Made by a program: the position numbers and the translations under genes | Notes under the pieces: model-generated | Told to the model about the DNA's origin: nothing | What the model saw: only the letters and a program-made list of their open reading frames with translations | The model's database searches: none | Shown: positions 1 through 6,592 of the stretch, piece by piece | Layout: each line of letters starts with the position of its first letter | Numbering within the stretch: the first letter of the stretch is position 1 | NCBI GenBank assembly: GCA_900771365.1 | Contig: CAAGNU010000361.1 | Location: forward strand, 1-19,400 | Origin: Bacteroidales bacterium | GTDB taxonomy: Bacteria > Bacteroidota > Bacteroidia > Bacteroidales > P3 | Length of the DNA stretch: 19,400 nucleotides | Direction of reading: 5' to 3'

Positions 1-26
1 ATATGTTCTAAATGAGAAAAAAAGTG

Positions 27-34
27 TAACTTTG
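27..34 (+). promoter_or_regulatory. Possible -7 box facing right, antisense to the hsdS stub
   Basis: TAACTTTG matches the Bacteroidetes -7 consensus TAnnTTTG. No clear -33 TTTG can be placed because the window starts only 26 bases upstream. Transcription would run rightwards, antisense to the hsdS stub. The box is short and could be chance. Confidence 0.3.
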
Positions 35-53
35 CAGCACGAAAATAATCCAG

Positions 54-87
54 CTGAATGATGGGTTAACGGGTTCTGCCCATTCAG
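54..87. other. Hairpin-forming inverted repeat beyond the hsdS stub
   Basis: The arms CTGAAT plus GGG (54-59 and 63-65) pair with 79-87, with a three-base bulge and a 13-base loop. It lies just past the stop of the minus-strand hsdS stub, and on that strand it is followed by a moderately T-rich stretch. It could be a weak terminator for the islet transcript or a recombination scar; the sequence alone does not decide. Confidence 0.3.
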
Positions 88-103
88 GAGGCAAAAAATG
101 AAT

Positions 104-205
104 TTATAGAACCCACCTGTATTTCATCTTACGCAGTTTCCAATGGCTCGGAATCTCTCCCAGCCATTGAATGCCGCTGTCTTTGTATGAGTCGTATCTT
201 TGCAT
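104..205 (-). pseudogene. hsdS: hsdS 5' stub (type I specificity subunit, truncated)
   Basis: Reading the minus strand from ATG at 203-205 gives a 33-residue peptide that begins MQRYDSYKDSG, continues IQWLGEIPSHWKLRK, and stops at TAA (104-106). This opening is the hallmark N-terminus of type I restriction specificity subunits of the 'YKDSG.eWlGeiPehW' type, which normally run to about 400 residues with two target-recognition domains. Here homology ends after about 31 residues, so no recognition domain is encoded. It lies downstream of hsdM and the BRO-N/Fic gene on the same strand, where hsdS is expected. It may be a decayed gene, or a silent 5' cassette of a recombining hsdS locus. That the peptide is an hsdS start is fairly secure; its state is inference. 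Confidence 0.75.
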
Positions 206-259
206 GGTGTTGTCTCAAGGGTTATTGGTTTGTGGAATGGTTTGCCAGCGAACTTTCAC

Positions 260-292
260 CGAAGGATCGTCGAAGGATCACCGAAGGATTGC
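260..292. repeat. 11-bp tandem repeat, three copies
   Basis: Three head-to-tail copies of an 11-base unit, CGAAGGATCGT and close variants, begin at 260, 271 and 282, and a partial fourth copy starts at 293. They sit in the 146-base gap between the BRO-N/Fic gene and the hsdS stub. No gene or promoter consensus was found in this gap. Confidence 0.75.
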
Positions 293-351
293 CGAAACCA
301 GGAAGTGGGCAGAAAGGGGTCGAGAGGGTGCTATAGGTATGTTTCATGGCG

Positions 352-1233
352 TTAGTCCTCCTGTTCGTAGTAATAAGAATAGTCGATACCTTTCATAAAC
401 AGCTCGCGGCTGTTGATGTCGTCAGTCAATGCGCCATTGAGCAACTGCTTGATATGCGCACTATTGATGTGGCTCTCTATCATGGCATCCAAATATTCGG
501 TTTTGTCTATCTTGCTCCAGTCCACGCACTTCGATAGCCGCTTCTTGAATATCATGTCCAGCCAGATGCGGGTGCTACGACCGTTGCCCTCCATGAATGG
601 GTGCGCCACGTTCATCTCCACATATTTGTCCACTATCTCCTCAAAGGTGTTTTCTGGCATTTTTTCTATGGTTGCCAGATTGTCGTGTAGGTATTCTGCA
701 AGGCAAAACAGCGTGTTGCCTTTCGCGATGGTCTTTGTGCGTATCTTACCGGCAAAATCATATAGTCCGCCAAAGAGATAGGCATGTATCTGCTGTAGGC
801 TTTTTACGCTACCCACGTCTTTATCCGCTACCAGATGACTTTCCCACAGCTCGTAGGCTTTCTTCTTGCTCTTGCCATCGATGGTGTTGTCGCTGTAGGT
901 GAACCAGTCGAGGAACGCCTGGGTGTTCTTGCTGGGGATGGCCTTCACCAATGCTTCGATAGCATCTTGCGGAAAACAGTCGGTCATATACTTCTTACCG
1001 TCGGCAGCCGTCAGTTTCAGTTGACTACAGGCTGTAGTCAACTCGTTCCCGGCCTTACGCAGTCTGGTCTTTAGGACACTCCAGTACTTACGAGGATTTG
1101 CACTCTCGGTAATGGCCATAACTATATCTACAGCTGAGAAATACCATTTGTTTGCATCCTCGTCCCACACGGCTCGCACCTCGCGGTCGTTATAGAATCG
1201 GATGGATATTTTTTGCTGCTGCATTTTTTCCAT
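352..1233 (-). CDS. BRO-N / Fic domain fusion protein, putative AMP transferase
   Basis: This 293-residue protein has two parts. Residues about 8-112 look like a BRO-N (phage antirepressor-type DNA-binding) domain, with features such as VRAVWDEDANKWYFSAVDIV and the QAFLDW end. Residues about 125-265 form a Fic domain with a canonical active-site loop HPFMEGNGRSTR (His211, Glu215, Asn217, Arg219, Arg222), so it should be catalytically competent, transferring AMP or another nucleotide to a protein target. The C-terminus carries SYYYE (Ser286, Glu290), matching the C-terminal self-inhibitory helix motif (S/T)xxxE(G/N) of class III Fic proteins, except that Gln291 replaces Gly/Asn. Genes of this type often sit inside type I restriction loci, and here it lies between hsdM and the hsdS stub. 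Start at 1233; Met4 (1224) is an alternative. The target is unknown. Confidence 0.85.
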   Translation of the reverse strand: MEKMQQQKISIRFYNDREVRAVWDEDANKWYFSAVDIVMAITESANPRKYWSVLKTRLRKAGNELTTACSQLKLTAADGKKYMTDCFPQDAIEALVKAIPSKNTQAFLDWFTYSDNTIDGKSKKKAYELWESHLVADKDVGSVKSLQQIHAYLFGGLYDFAGKIRTKTIAKGNTLFCLAEYLHDNLATIEKMPENTFEEIVDKYVEMNVAHPFMEGNGRSTRIWLDMIFKKRLSKCVDWSKIDKTEYLDAMIESHINSAHIKQLLNGALTDDINSRELFMKGIDYSYYYEQED

Positions 1234-1248
1234 AGAATGATTTCTTCT

Positions 1249-1395
1249 GAAAGATTTTCAGATGTATAGATTTATAGATTATAAGAAAGATTTTCAGATG
1301 TATAGATTTATAGATTTTCAGATTCTGAATGTCTGAATATCTGATTATCTGAACATCTTTTCTGAATGTCTGAATATCTGATTATCTGAACATCT
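1249..1395. repeat. Two consecutive tandem duplications between hsdM and fic
   Basis: A 32-base unit occurs at 1249-1280 and again at 1285-1316 without mismatch. It is followed by a 35-base unit at 1324-1358 repeated exactly at 1361-1395. The second unit is itself built from shorter TCTGAAT/TCTGATT-like words. Together the duplications fill the 209-base gap between the hsdM stop and the BRO-N/Fic start. No promoter box is evident, so the fic gene may be read through from hsdM. Confidence 0.9.
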
Positions 1396-1442
1396 CTTCT
1401 TTTTTGAGTATCATTCATAGGATAGCGGCATAGGTTGTTTGA

Positions 1443-3752
1443 TTAAACTAATTGAAACAGCGACTTGATGAAGCCTTGGCTCTGCTCGTCGAGGGCACGG
1501 ATGTCGGCTTCGTTCTCTTCGAGGGTGCGGAGGGGCTGCGGCTTGTAGAAGTATTTGTTGAAGGATATCTCGCAGCCTATCTTGGTGGCGGGGAGGCTGA
1601 TCCAGGCATCGGCCACATAGGGACGCACCTCGCGGAGGAGGTATTCGTGGATGTCCTCCTTGACGGGTATCTTCTCGCTGTCGCGGAGGTCGCTGTCGGT
1701 TTCGTATTCGAGGAAGGTGTAGCCCGACTTGGTGTAGCCGTAGTCGGCCAGCTCTTGCTCCTGTATGCCGAAGGTGTCTTGCAGATAGGCGATGTCTTTG
1801 CTGCCGACTTTATGAACTCTTTTGATGACGGGCTTGGCGGCAGGGTCGGCAACCGACATGGCACGGGCAATGGTGTTGAGGACTGTGCTCTTCACGTCGA
1901 GTTTCAGCTTCTTGGCTGCGGTTGTAACCTTTTCCATGAAGAGGTTGAAGTCCATAAACACCTCGTTGCCGACGGCTTTCATGAGTGCCTGGGCTGCTTG
2001 CTGTATCGCACGGCGGTCGTCCCAGGCCTTGGGCGAGATGAGTTTGGCGAGCTTCTTGTCGGTCATCTTTATTTCCTGTTCGTTGAGGTATTCCTTGATG
2101 GCGGGGACCTCGCTGTCGAGACCGGCAAAGACTTGCTCGCCGTAGGTCTGGTAGAGCCAGCGGCTCATCTCAATGTCGGCGCTGTCGAAGATCATTTCGT
2201 CAATCTTGAGGGCGTTGAACTGGCTGCGGAGGCGCAGGGGGCGCTCGATGGTGACGTTGTAGTATCGGAAATCATCACCGTCGAAAATCTTGGAGTGCAC
2301 GCAGCCTTCGTCCTGCTCGGCGAAGTCCATATAGGTCTTGAGGATAGCGTCGCGGTGTTCGGGTGTGATGGTGCAGTTGCGTGAGCCCTGGTTTTTGCGC
2401 AGTTTCTCGAAGGCCTGCGAGGCATCGATAAGCTGGACGCGGCCTTGGCGGTTGGGGGCTTTCTTGTTGGTGAGGAGCCAGACGTAGGTGGAGATGCCGG
2501 TGTTGTAGAAGATGTTGTTGGGGAGCTGGATGATGGCATCCACGAGGTCGTTCTCGATGAGGTAGCGGCGGGTGTTGCTTTCGCCGCTTCCTGCATCGCC
2601 AGTGAAGAGCGAGGAGCCGTTGTGGATGGAGGCGGCACGGCTGCCTTGGGGCTGGTAGTCGAGCGACTTCATCTTATCGACCTCTTCGAGGAGGAAGAGG
2701 AGCTGACCGTCGGAGGTGCGCGGGGTGCAGTCCAGCTCTTCCATCTCGCCGGCGAAGTTGGGCAGCCTGCGCTCGAAGCGGCGGTCGAGGAGGCATTTGT
2801 CGTGATAGATCTTGTCCTTGTCGGTCTTCCACGATTTGCCGTAAGGCGGATTGGTGATTATGTAGCCGAACTGGGTGTCGGCAAAATAGTTCTCGGTGAT
2901 GGTGTTGCCTTGGTGCATGCCGCTGGGGTCAACGCCTTTGATGATGAGGTCGGACTTGCAGATGGCGTAGGTCTCGGGGTTGATCTCGGTGCCAGAGAGC
3001 TGGATGGCGTTGGGCTTCACACCGATGTCTAACAGGTATTCGCGACTCTCGGTGAGCATGCCGCCTGAGCCGCAGGCGGGGTCGTAGAGGGTGATGATCT
3101 TGGGCAGGTTGTCCTTGGTGGGCTCGAAGACCAAGTGAGCCAGGAGGGAGATGGCGTCGCGTGGGGTGAAGTGCTCGCCGGCCTCCTCGTTGTTCTCCTC
3201 GTTGAAGCGACGCAGCAGTTCCTCGAACACGGTGCCCATGCCCACATTGGTGAGAGCGGGGAGGGGGAGGCCGTCGGGGTCCTTGGCATCCTTGTCGGTG
3301 AGGTTGATGCGGGGGTCGGTGATGCGCTCGATGATAGAGAGCAGGCGGTCGTTGTCGGCCAGCTTATGGGCTTTGTTGAAATACTCAAAGTTCTTGAGCA
3401 CGTCGCGCACATTCTCGCTGTAGCCGCCGATGTATTCGACGAAGTTGTCGTAGAGCAGGTTGTTGTCGTTTGTGGCCTGCGACTTGAGGCGGTTGAGGGT
3501 CCATTTGCTGGTGTTGAAGTAGCTGAGGCCCGTGATGTCTTTGAGCACGCCTTCGTCGAGGTTGTCCATGCCGCTCTCGGCAATCTCCTGCTCCACCTCT
3601 TCCTTGGTGGGCTCAAGCAACGCATCGAGACGGCGCAGCACCACCATAGGGAGAATAACATCGCGGTACTGTCCGCGGAGGAACACGTCGCGCAACACGT
3701 CGTCGGCGATGTTCCAGATAAGGGCTACCATCTGACTGTGACTATTATCCAT
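1443..3752 (-). CDS. hsdM: Type I restriction-modification N6-adenine DNA methyltransferase subunit
   Basis: HsdM transfers a methyl group from S-adenosylmethionine to adenine N6, normally in a complex with HsdS, which chooses the site. Visible landmarks are an HsdM N-terminal helical region (about 8-150), AGEHFTPR (191-198), the SAM-binding motif I DPACGSGG (224-231) and the catalytic motif NPPYGKSW (301-308). At 769 residues it is longer than classical HsdM (about 500); the extra C-terminal 220 residues look like the extension common in Bacteroidetes-type M subunits. The start is well supported: AAGGAG at 3761-3766 on the minus strand is a good ribosome binding site 8 bases before the ATG. 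A promoter lies about 50 bases upstream. No HsdR is in the window and hsdS is only a stub, so it is either orphaned here or completed by genes to the left. Confidence 0.95.
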   Translation of the reverse strand: MDNSHSQMVALIWNIADDVLRDVFLRGQYRDVILPMVVLRRLDALLEPTKEEVEQEIAESGMDNLDEGVLKDITGLSYFNTSKWTLNRLKSQATNDNNLLYDNFVEYIGGYSENVRDVLKNFEYFNKAHKLADNDRLLSIIERITDPRINLTDKDAKDPDGLPLPALTNVGMGTVFEELLRRFNEENNEEAGEHFTPRDAISLLAHLVFEPTKDNLPKIITLYDPACGSGGMLTESREYLLDIGVKPNAIQLSGTEINPETYAICKSDLIIKGVDPSGMHQGNTITENYFADTQFGYIITNPPYGKSWKTDKDKIYHDKCLLDRRFERRLPNFAGEMEELDCTPRTSDGQLLFLLEEVDKMKSLDYQPQGSRAASIHNGSSLFTGDAGSGESNTRRYLIENDLVDAIIQLPNNIFYNTGISTYVWLLTNKKAPNRQGRVQLIDASQAFEKLRKNQGSRNCTITPEHRDAILKTYMDFAEQDEGCVHSKIFDGDDFRYYNVTIERPLRLRSQFNALKIDEMIFDSADIEMSRWLYQTYGEQVFAGLDSEVPAIKEYLNEQEIKMTDKKLAKLISPKAWDDRRAIQQAAQALMKAVGNEVFMDFNLFMEKVTTAAKKLKLDVKSTVLNTIARAMSVADPAAKPVIKRVHKVGSKDIAYLQDTFGIQEQELADYGYTKSGYTFLEYETDSDLRDSEKIPVKEDIHEYLLREVRPYVADAWISLPATKIGCEISFNKYFYKPQPLRTLEENEADIRALDEQSQGFIKSLFQLV

Positions 3753-3802
3753 CTATCTGTCTCCTTGTTATTTGGCTTGTATGTATATGTATATTCAATT
3801 TG

Positions 3803-3833
3803 CAAATATACGAATTTTTTCTGACATAGAAAG
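3803..3833 (-). promoter_or_regulatory. Promoter for hsdM
   Basis: On the minus strand TATATTTG (3803-3810) matches the Bacteroidetes -7 box TAnnTTTG. A CTTT sits 19 bases upstream (3830-3833), near the expected -33 TTTG. The predicted transcript starts about 44 bases before the hsdM ATG. The surrounding sequence resembles the promoter regions at 5357 and 6459. Confidence 0.6.
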
Positions 3834-3937
3834 AAATTATTTTGCTATGGGGTGAAAGTATGTCTATTCGACTCGTTCGACTGATTCTACTTGAGGCGAT
3901 AAGTTGTTGTTTTTCTTTTGTTTGTCAGTAGAATGGG

Positions 3938-3960
3938 CAGTAGAATGTGGTGTTCTACTG
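3938..3960. other. Inverted repeat between fic and hsdM
   Basis: CAGTAGAA (3938-3945) pairs perfectly with TTCTACTG (3953-3960) around a 7-base loop, and a further direct copy of CAGTAGAAT precedes it at about 3926. A degenerate counterpart (AGAATGC ... GCATTCT) sits upstream of the next promoter near 5492-5520. There is no U-run on the minus strand, so an operator or relic of cassette duplication is as likely as a terminator. Confidence 0.45.
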
Positions 3961-4008
3961 CTTTGGTATATTGCGTGGCGTTTCTGGAGGGGATGCGTTA
4001 AGGCCTCA

Positions 4009-5283
4009 CTATTGCTTCGCTTGGGTGGCTAGGCGGTAGCGCTGCTTGGGGTGGTTGGGTCGGTCGGGGTGTTCGCGTTCGAGGAGGCCTTTGTTCAAGG
4101 CTGGCAGGATGTAGTTTTCTCTGAATGTTTTACGGCTCTTCATCCCACACAGTTCCATCATTTCGGCAACGGTTTTATACCCTTCACCAATCTGTTCAAT
4201 CAAATGTTGAACTTGGGTTGAGTTTGGGTGCTTCCCATTTTGAAGTTGGGTGGTCACGTCCGAACTTGGGTGGTTTTCTTCTTGAACTTGGGTGGTATTG
4301 CTCGAACTTGGGTGGTTTTCTTCTTGAACTTGGGTGGTTTTTGCGGAACTTAGGTGCTTTTCTTCCCCAACTTGGGTGTTGGTTGTGTATTGAACAGGAG
4401 CGTGGGGCGCAAACTGGGACTCAACCTCTTGGGCTATGCCGAATTTCCGTGGCTGATGTCGCCATTCTTCGGTGGGTGCGATGTGGAGGTAGCGGTTTCG
4501 TAGCACCCAGGTGTCGTGGTAGAGCAGGTTTTGGAAGAAGCGTTCCAGATAGACGGGGGTGTATTCTATCTCTTTCCGCACATTCCTGTAGTTGGCCCGC
4601 ACCAGGGCGTTGCGGAAATACCATGAGTTGTTGGCGAAGGTCTCGTTGTTCACCTCGAAGCCTATCGTTCTGAGGTACTGTATCGCAAACACGGCCGTGG
4701 TGCGTGTGTTGCCTTCGCGGAAGGGGTGTATCTGCCATAGGCCTGAGATGAACTTAGCGAAATGCTTCACCACCTCGTCTTGCGACAGGCCTTTGTACGG
4801 GAATGCGCGTTCCTGTTGGAGGTCGTAGTCGAGTGCCATCATGAGGTCTTCGTGGTTGAGGTAGCTCACGGTGTCGCCTTCGAGCACCCATTCTTTTTTT
4901 GTGATGTCGTAGTCGCGAATCCTGCCTGCATGGGCAAAGACGCCTTCAAAGATGCGGCGATGCACGGAGATGAACCCATTGGAGGAGAACGAGAAGGTGC
5001 GCGAGGCCAGTATTCGTGCGATGTTGCACGAGACCTTGTCGGCTTCTTCCTCGCCGTTGGGTTGGTTCTGCCGTGTTCCGCGGCTTTCGTAGTAGGCATG
5101 CAGGAGCTGGCGGGTCTCGTCCAAGGTGATTTCGCCTTCGATGTTTTGTTCGGCCACCTTGAAGAGGTAGGCCGAGGGCTTTATCCCGTCCACGGCTTGC
5201 AGCCCTGTGGCTATGCTCCATATCTTGGCGCTCTCTTGCTGCTGCGGTTCGCCTTGCCGTATGTATTCGTCGAAATTCATCAT
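4009..5283 (-). CDS. Fic family protein with tandem-repeat linker and C-terminal winged-helix-like tail
   Basis: I choose ATG at 5283 (or the adjoining ATG at 5280), giving 424 residues; the longer open frame to 5424 runs through a near-perfect promoter, so its extra 47 residues are unlikely to be translated. AGGA precedes the ATG pair. The N-terminal about 130 residues (IEGEITLDETRQLL region) look like the segment that precedes Fic cores and may be inhibitory. The Fic core has HPFREGNTR (His186, Glu190, Asn192, Arg194); the usual GNGR is GNTR and the last Arg of the loop is Ala, so activity may differ from classical AMPylators. Residues about 300-359 are a 14-residue tandem repeat (TTQVQEENHPSSSN type). 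Residues about 361-424 look like a winged-helix domain. It lies upstream of hsdM on the same strand with its own promoter. Target unknown. Confidence 0.85.
   Translation of the reverse strand: MMNFDEYIRQGEPQQQESAKIWSIATGLQAVDGIKPSAYLFKVAEQNIEGEITLDETRQLLHAYYESRGTRQNQPNGEEEADKVSCNIARILASRTFSFSSNGFISVHRRIFEGVFAHAGRIRDYDITKKEWVLEGDTVSYLNHEDLMMALDYDLQQERAFPYKGLSQDEVVKHFAKFISGLWQIHPFREGNTRTTAVFAIQYLRTIGFEVNNETFANNSWYFRNALVRANYRNVRKEIEYTPVYLERFFQNLLYHDTWVLRNRYLHIAPTEEWRHQPRKFGIAQEVESQFAPHAPVQYTTNTQVGEEKHLSSAKTTQVQEENHPSSSNTTQVQEENHPSSDVTTQLQNGKHPNSTQVQHLIEQIGEGYKTVAEMMELCGMKSRKTFRENYILPALNKGLLEREHPDRPNHPKQRYRLATQAKQ
4209..4380. repeat. In-gene repeat with alternating 22/20-base spacing
   Basis: The motif GAACTTGGGTGGT and close variants begin at 4209, 4220, 4242, 4262, 4284, 4304, 4326, 4346 and 4368. 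After the first step of 11, the steps are 22, 20, 22, 20, 22, 20 and 22. The full period is 42 bases (14 codons), so the array stays in frame. Alternate copies are read in different frames, as TTQV and as (N/K)HPSS. It encodes the linker of the Fic protein. Confidence 0.92.
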
Positions 5284-5356
5284 CGTTCCTAACGCTTGGT
5301 TTTCTATATTATTGATTCTTTGTGTGTTCTCGTTATGCTCGTTCTGATTTATTTTG

Positions 5357-5387
5357 CAAAGATACGATTTTTTTTTGACATGGCAAA
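5357..5387 (-). promoter_or_regulatory. Consensus Bacteroidetes promoter for the repeat-linker fic gene
   Basis: On the minus strand TTTG (5384-5387) is followed after exactly 19 bases by TATCTTTG (5357-5364), a perfect match to the Bacteroidetes -33/-7 consensus. The transcript would start near 5350 and leave a leader of about 67 bases before the ATG at 5283. This rules against the longer reading frame. Confidence 0.85.
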
Positions 5388-5575
5388 GTTTTTTTTGCTT
5401 TTTGTGTGGCTTATTTCTCAACAACCATAGAACGGCTTATTCGATTATTCGACTGCTGAGGTAAGTTGCTGTCGTACTTTTGTTTATCAGTAGAATGCGG
5501 CAGTCTAACGGGGCATTCTGCTCGTTCGACTGCTTGGCTTATGGGGTGTCTTTTAGGGGTGTCGCAGCGTGTGCT

Positions 5576-6373
5576 TTATTGGGGCTTGGAGCTTTTCGCT
5601 ATAGCCAGCTCTCGTTCGAGGGATGCCACGCGGGCTCTCAGCTGGGCGTTTTCGGCCTCCAGCTGGGCAATCAGTTGTTTTTGGTTGCTGCGCATGTCAA
5701 GGCGGGCCGCCGTCATGCGTTCGCGGATGCCGCCTTCGGCAACAAACTCCCGGTCGCGTTTTTCCAGAAAGGATGTCATGGCTCTGTCCACTATATGGCA
5801 GAGGCAGATGGCCGTGTTGCACATCTCCTCGTCGGTCCATCGTGCAAAGAATGGCTCGTAGTCTGTCAGGTCGTTGTGCTCTCGGCAGAAGGCCTTTAGC
5901 TTGTCGTATCGGAGAGCAATCCTATCAAGGCTAGATTGACTAGCAAGGCTAGATTGGCTAGCAAGACTAGATTGACTAGCAAGACTAGATTGACTAGCAA
6001 GACTAGATTGGCTAGAATTGCTAGAATTGCTAGCAAGGCTAGATTGGCTAGAATTGCTAGGCCGTCTCTGATTGCGGGCTCCCCAGTCTGGCAGTTTGTG
6101 CTGCTTGAGGTAGTCTTGGTAGTCTTCGAGCAGCTCTTGATTGCTGCCTTTGGCTATGCCTAACAGTTTGATCTCTACCTCAAAGGATGTCCGTCCGTCG
6201 GTGAGGCCTTCGGCGATATTCTGCTTGATGGAGCGTGCCGCTTGAACCATCTGGTCCACAGTGCGGTCGCCATGTTTGGGGAGAAATCTTTCGCAGAAGG
6301 CCTTGGTCAGCTGCACCAGCACATCGCTCTTGCGATAGAAGAAGAGGTCGGCATATACGGTCTTCTTTCGCAT
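5576..6373 (-). CDS. Four-helix-bundle (IVP-type) protein with repeat linker and coiled-coil tail
   Basis: The frame is open to 6601, but it crosses a promoter at 6459-6489; the first ATG after it is at 6373, giving 265 residues. Residues about 10-95 match the four-helix-bundle family found in 23S rRNA intervening sequences and as the accessory protein of diversity-generating retroelements; diagnostic words are QNIAEG (about 51-56) and GIAKGSNQELLEDY. Residues about 106-149 are a Ser-rich tandem repeat (SSLASQ). The C-terminal part (about 150-265) looks like the 'suffix' domain that follows four-helix bundles in Bacteroidetes, and ends in a heptad-like coiled coil (AQLEAENAQLRARVASLERE). No function is established; a nucleic-acid-binding or scaffold role is inference. 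No reverse transcriptase or rRNA gene is nearby, so retroelement and IVS contexts are not supported. Confidence 0.8.
   Translation of the reverse strand: MRKKTVYADLFFYRKSDVLVQLTKAFCERFLPKHGDRTVDQMVQAARSIKQNIAEGLTDGRTSFEVEIKLLGIAKGSNQELLEDYQDYLKQHKLPDWGARNQRRPSNSSQSSLASNSSNSSQSSLASQSSLASQSSLASQSSLASQSSLDRIALRYDKLKAFCREHNDLTDYEPFFARWTDEEMCNTAICLCHIVDRAMTSFLEKRDREFVAEGGIRERMTAARLDMRSNQKQLIAQLEAENAQLRARVASLERELAIAKSSKPQ
5931..6060. repeat. CTAG-phased 9-bp tandem array inside the four-helix-bundle gene
   Basis: Fourteen 9-base units followed by a partial one each begin with CTAG, from 5931 to 6057 at exact 9-base spacing (15 CTAG tetramers in 130 bases). Three unit types alternate: CTAGATTGA/G, CTAGCAAGA/G and CTAGAATTG. 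On the coding strand they encode SSL, ASQ and NSS triplets. The array is in frame, so copy-number change would alter linker length by three residues per unit without frameshift. Confidence 0.95.
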
Positions 6374-6458
6374 CACGCTGGCTGTGCCGTCGTTATAGTG
6401 CTGCAAGTGTATGTCTTTAGGCTCTTTCACGGCTGTACGGTTCAGGCGATTTATTTTG

Positions 6459-6489
6459 CAAAGATACGAATTTTTTTTGACATAATAAA
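6459..6489 (-). promoter_or_regulatory. Promoter for the four-helix-bundle gene
   Basis: TATCTTTG on the minus strand (6459-6466) has TTTA (6486-6489) 19 bases upstream, one mismatch from the -33 consensus. About 35 bases around the -7 box are nearly identical to the promoter at 5357. Predicted leader is about 79 bases. Confidence 0.8.
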
Positions 6490-6592
6490 GAATTTTTTTC
6501 GATGTGGCGAGTGGGCCTATTCGATTCGTTTGACGACTCATTCGACTGGGGTGGGGGAGGGTGCGGCATGGGGATGATGGGTTGCTTTGAGG

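Noticed and set aside
195..202. TATCTTTG on the plus strand as a promoter
   Set aside because: It matches the -7 box but is also the reverse complement of the first hsdS stub codons (CAA AGA TAC); no -33 partner was found, so coincidence is preferred.
1452..2384. Long plus-strand open frame of 310 codons opposite hsdM
   Set aside because: It is the antisense shadow of hsdM, whose motifs are unambiguous; composition is Val/Gly/Leu/Glu-rich as expected of a shadow frame.
5284..5424. 47-residue N-terminal extension of the repeat-linker Fic protein
   Set aside because: The extension is translation of the consensus promoter; the peptide KKxSYLCKIN reappears in the four-helix frame only because the promoter DNA is duplicated.
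5931..6060. CRISPR-like array
   Set aside because: The unit is only 9 bases, without spacers, and lies inside an open reading frame.
5576..6373. Diversity-generating retroelement accessory protein (Avd) reading of the four-helix-bundle gene
   Set aside because: There is no reverse transcriptase, template repeat or C-type lectin variable gene nearby; the fold similarity alone does not support it.
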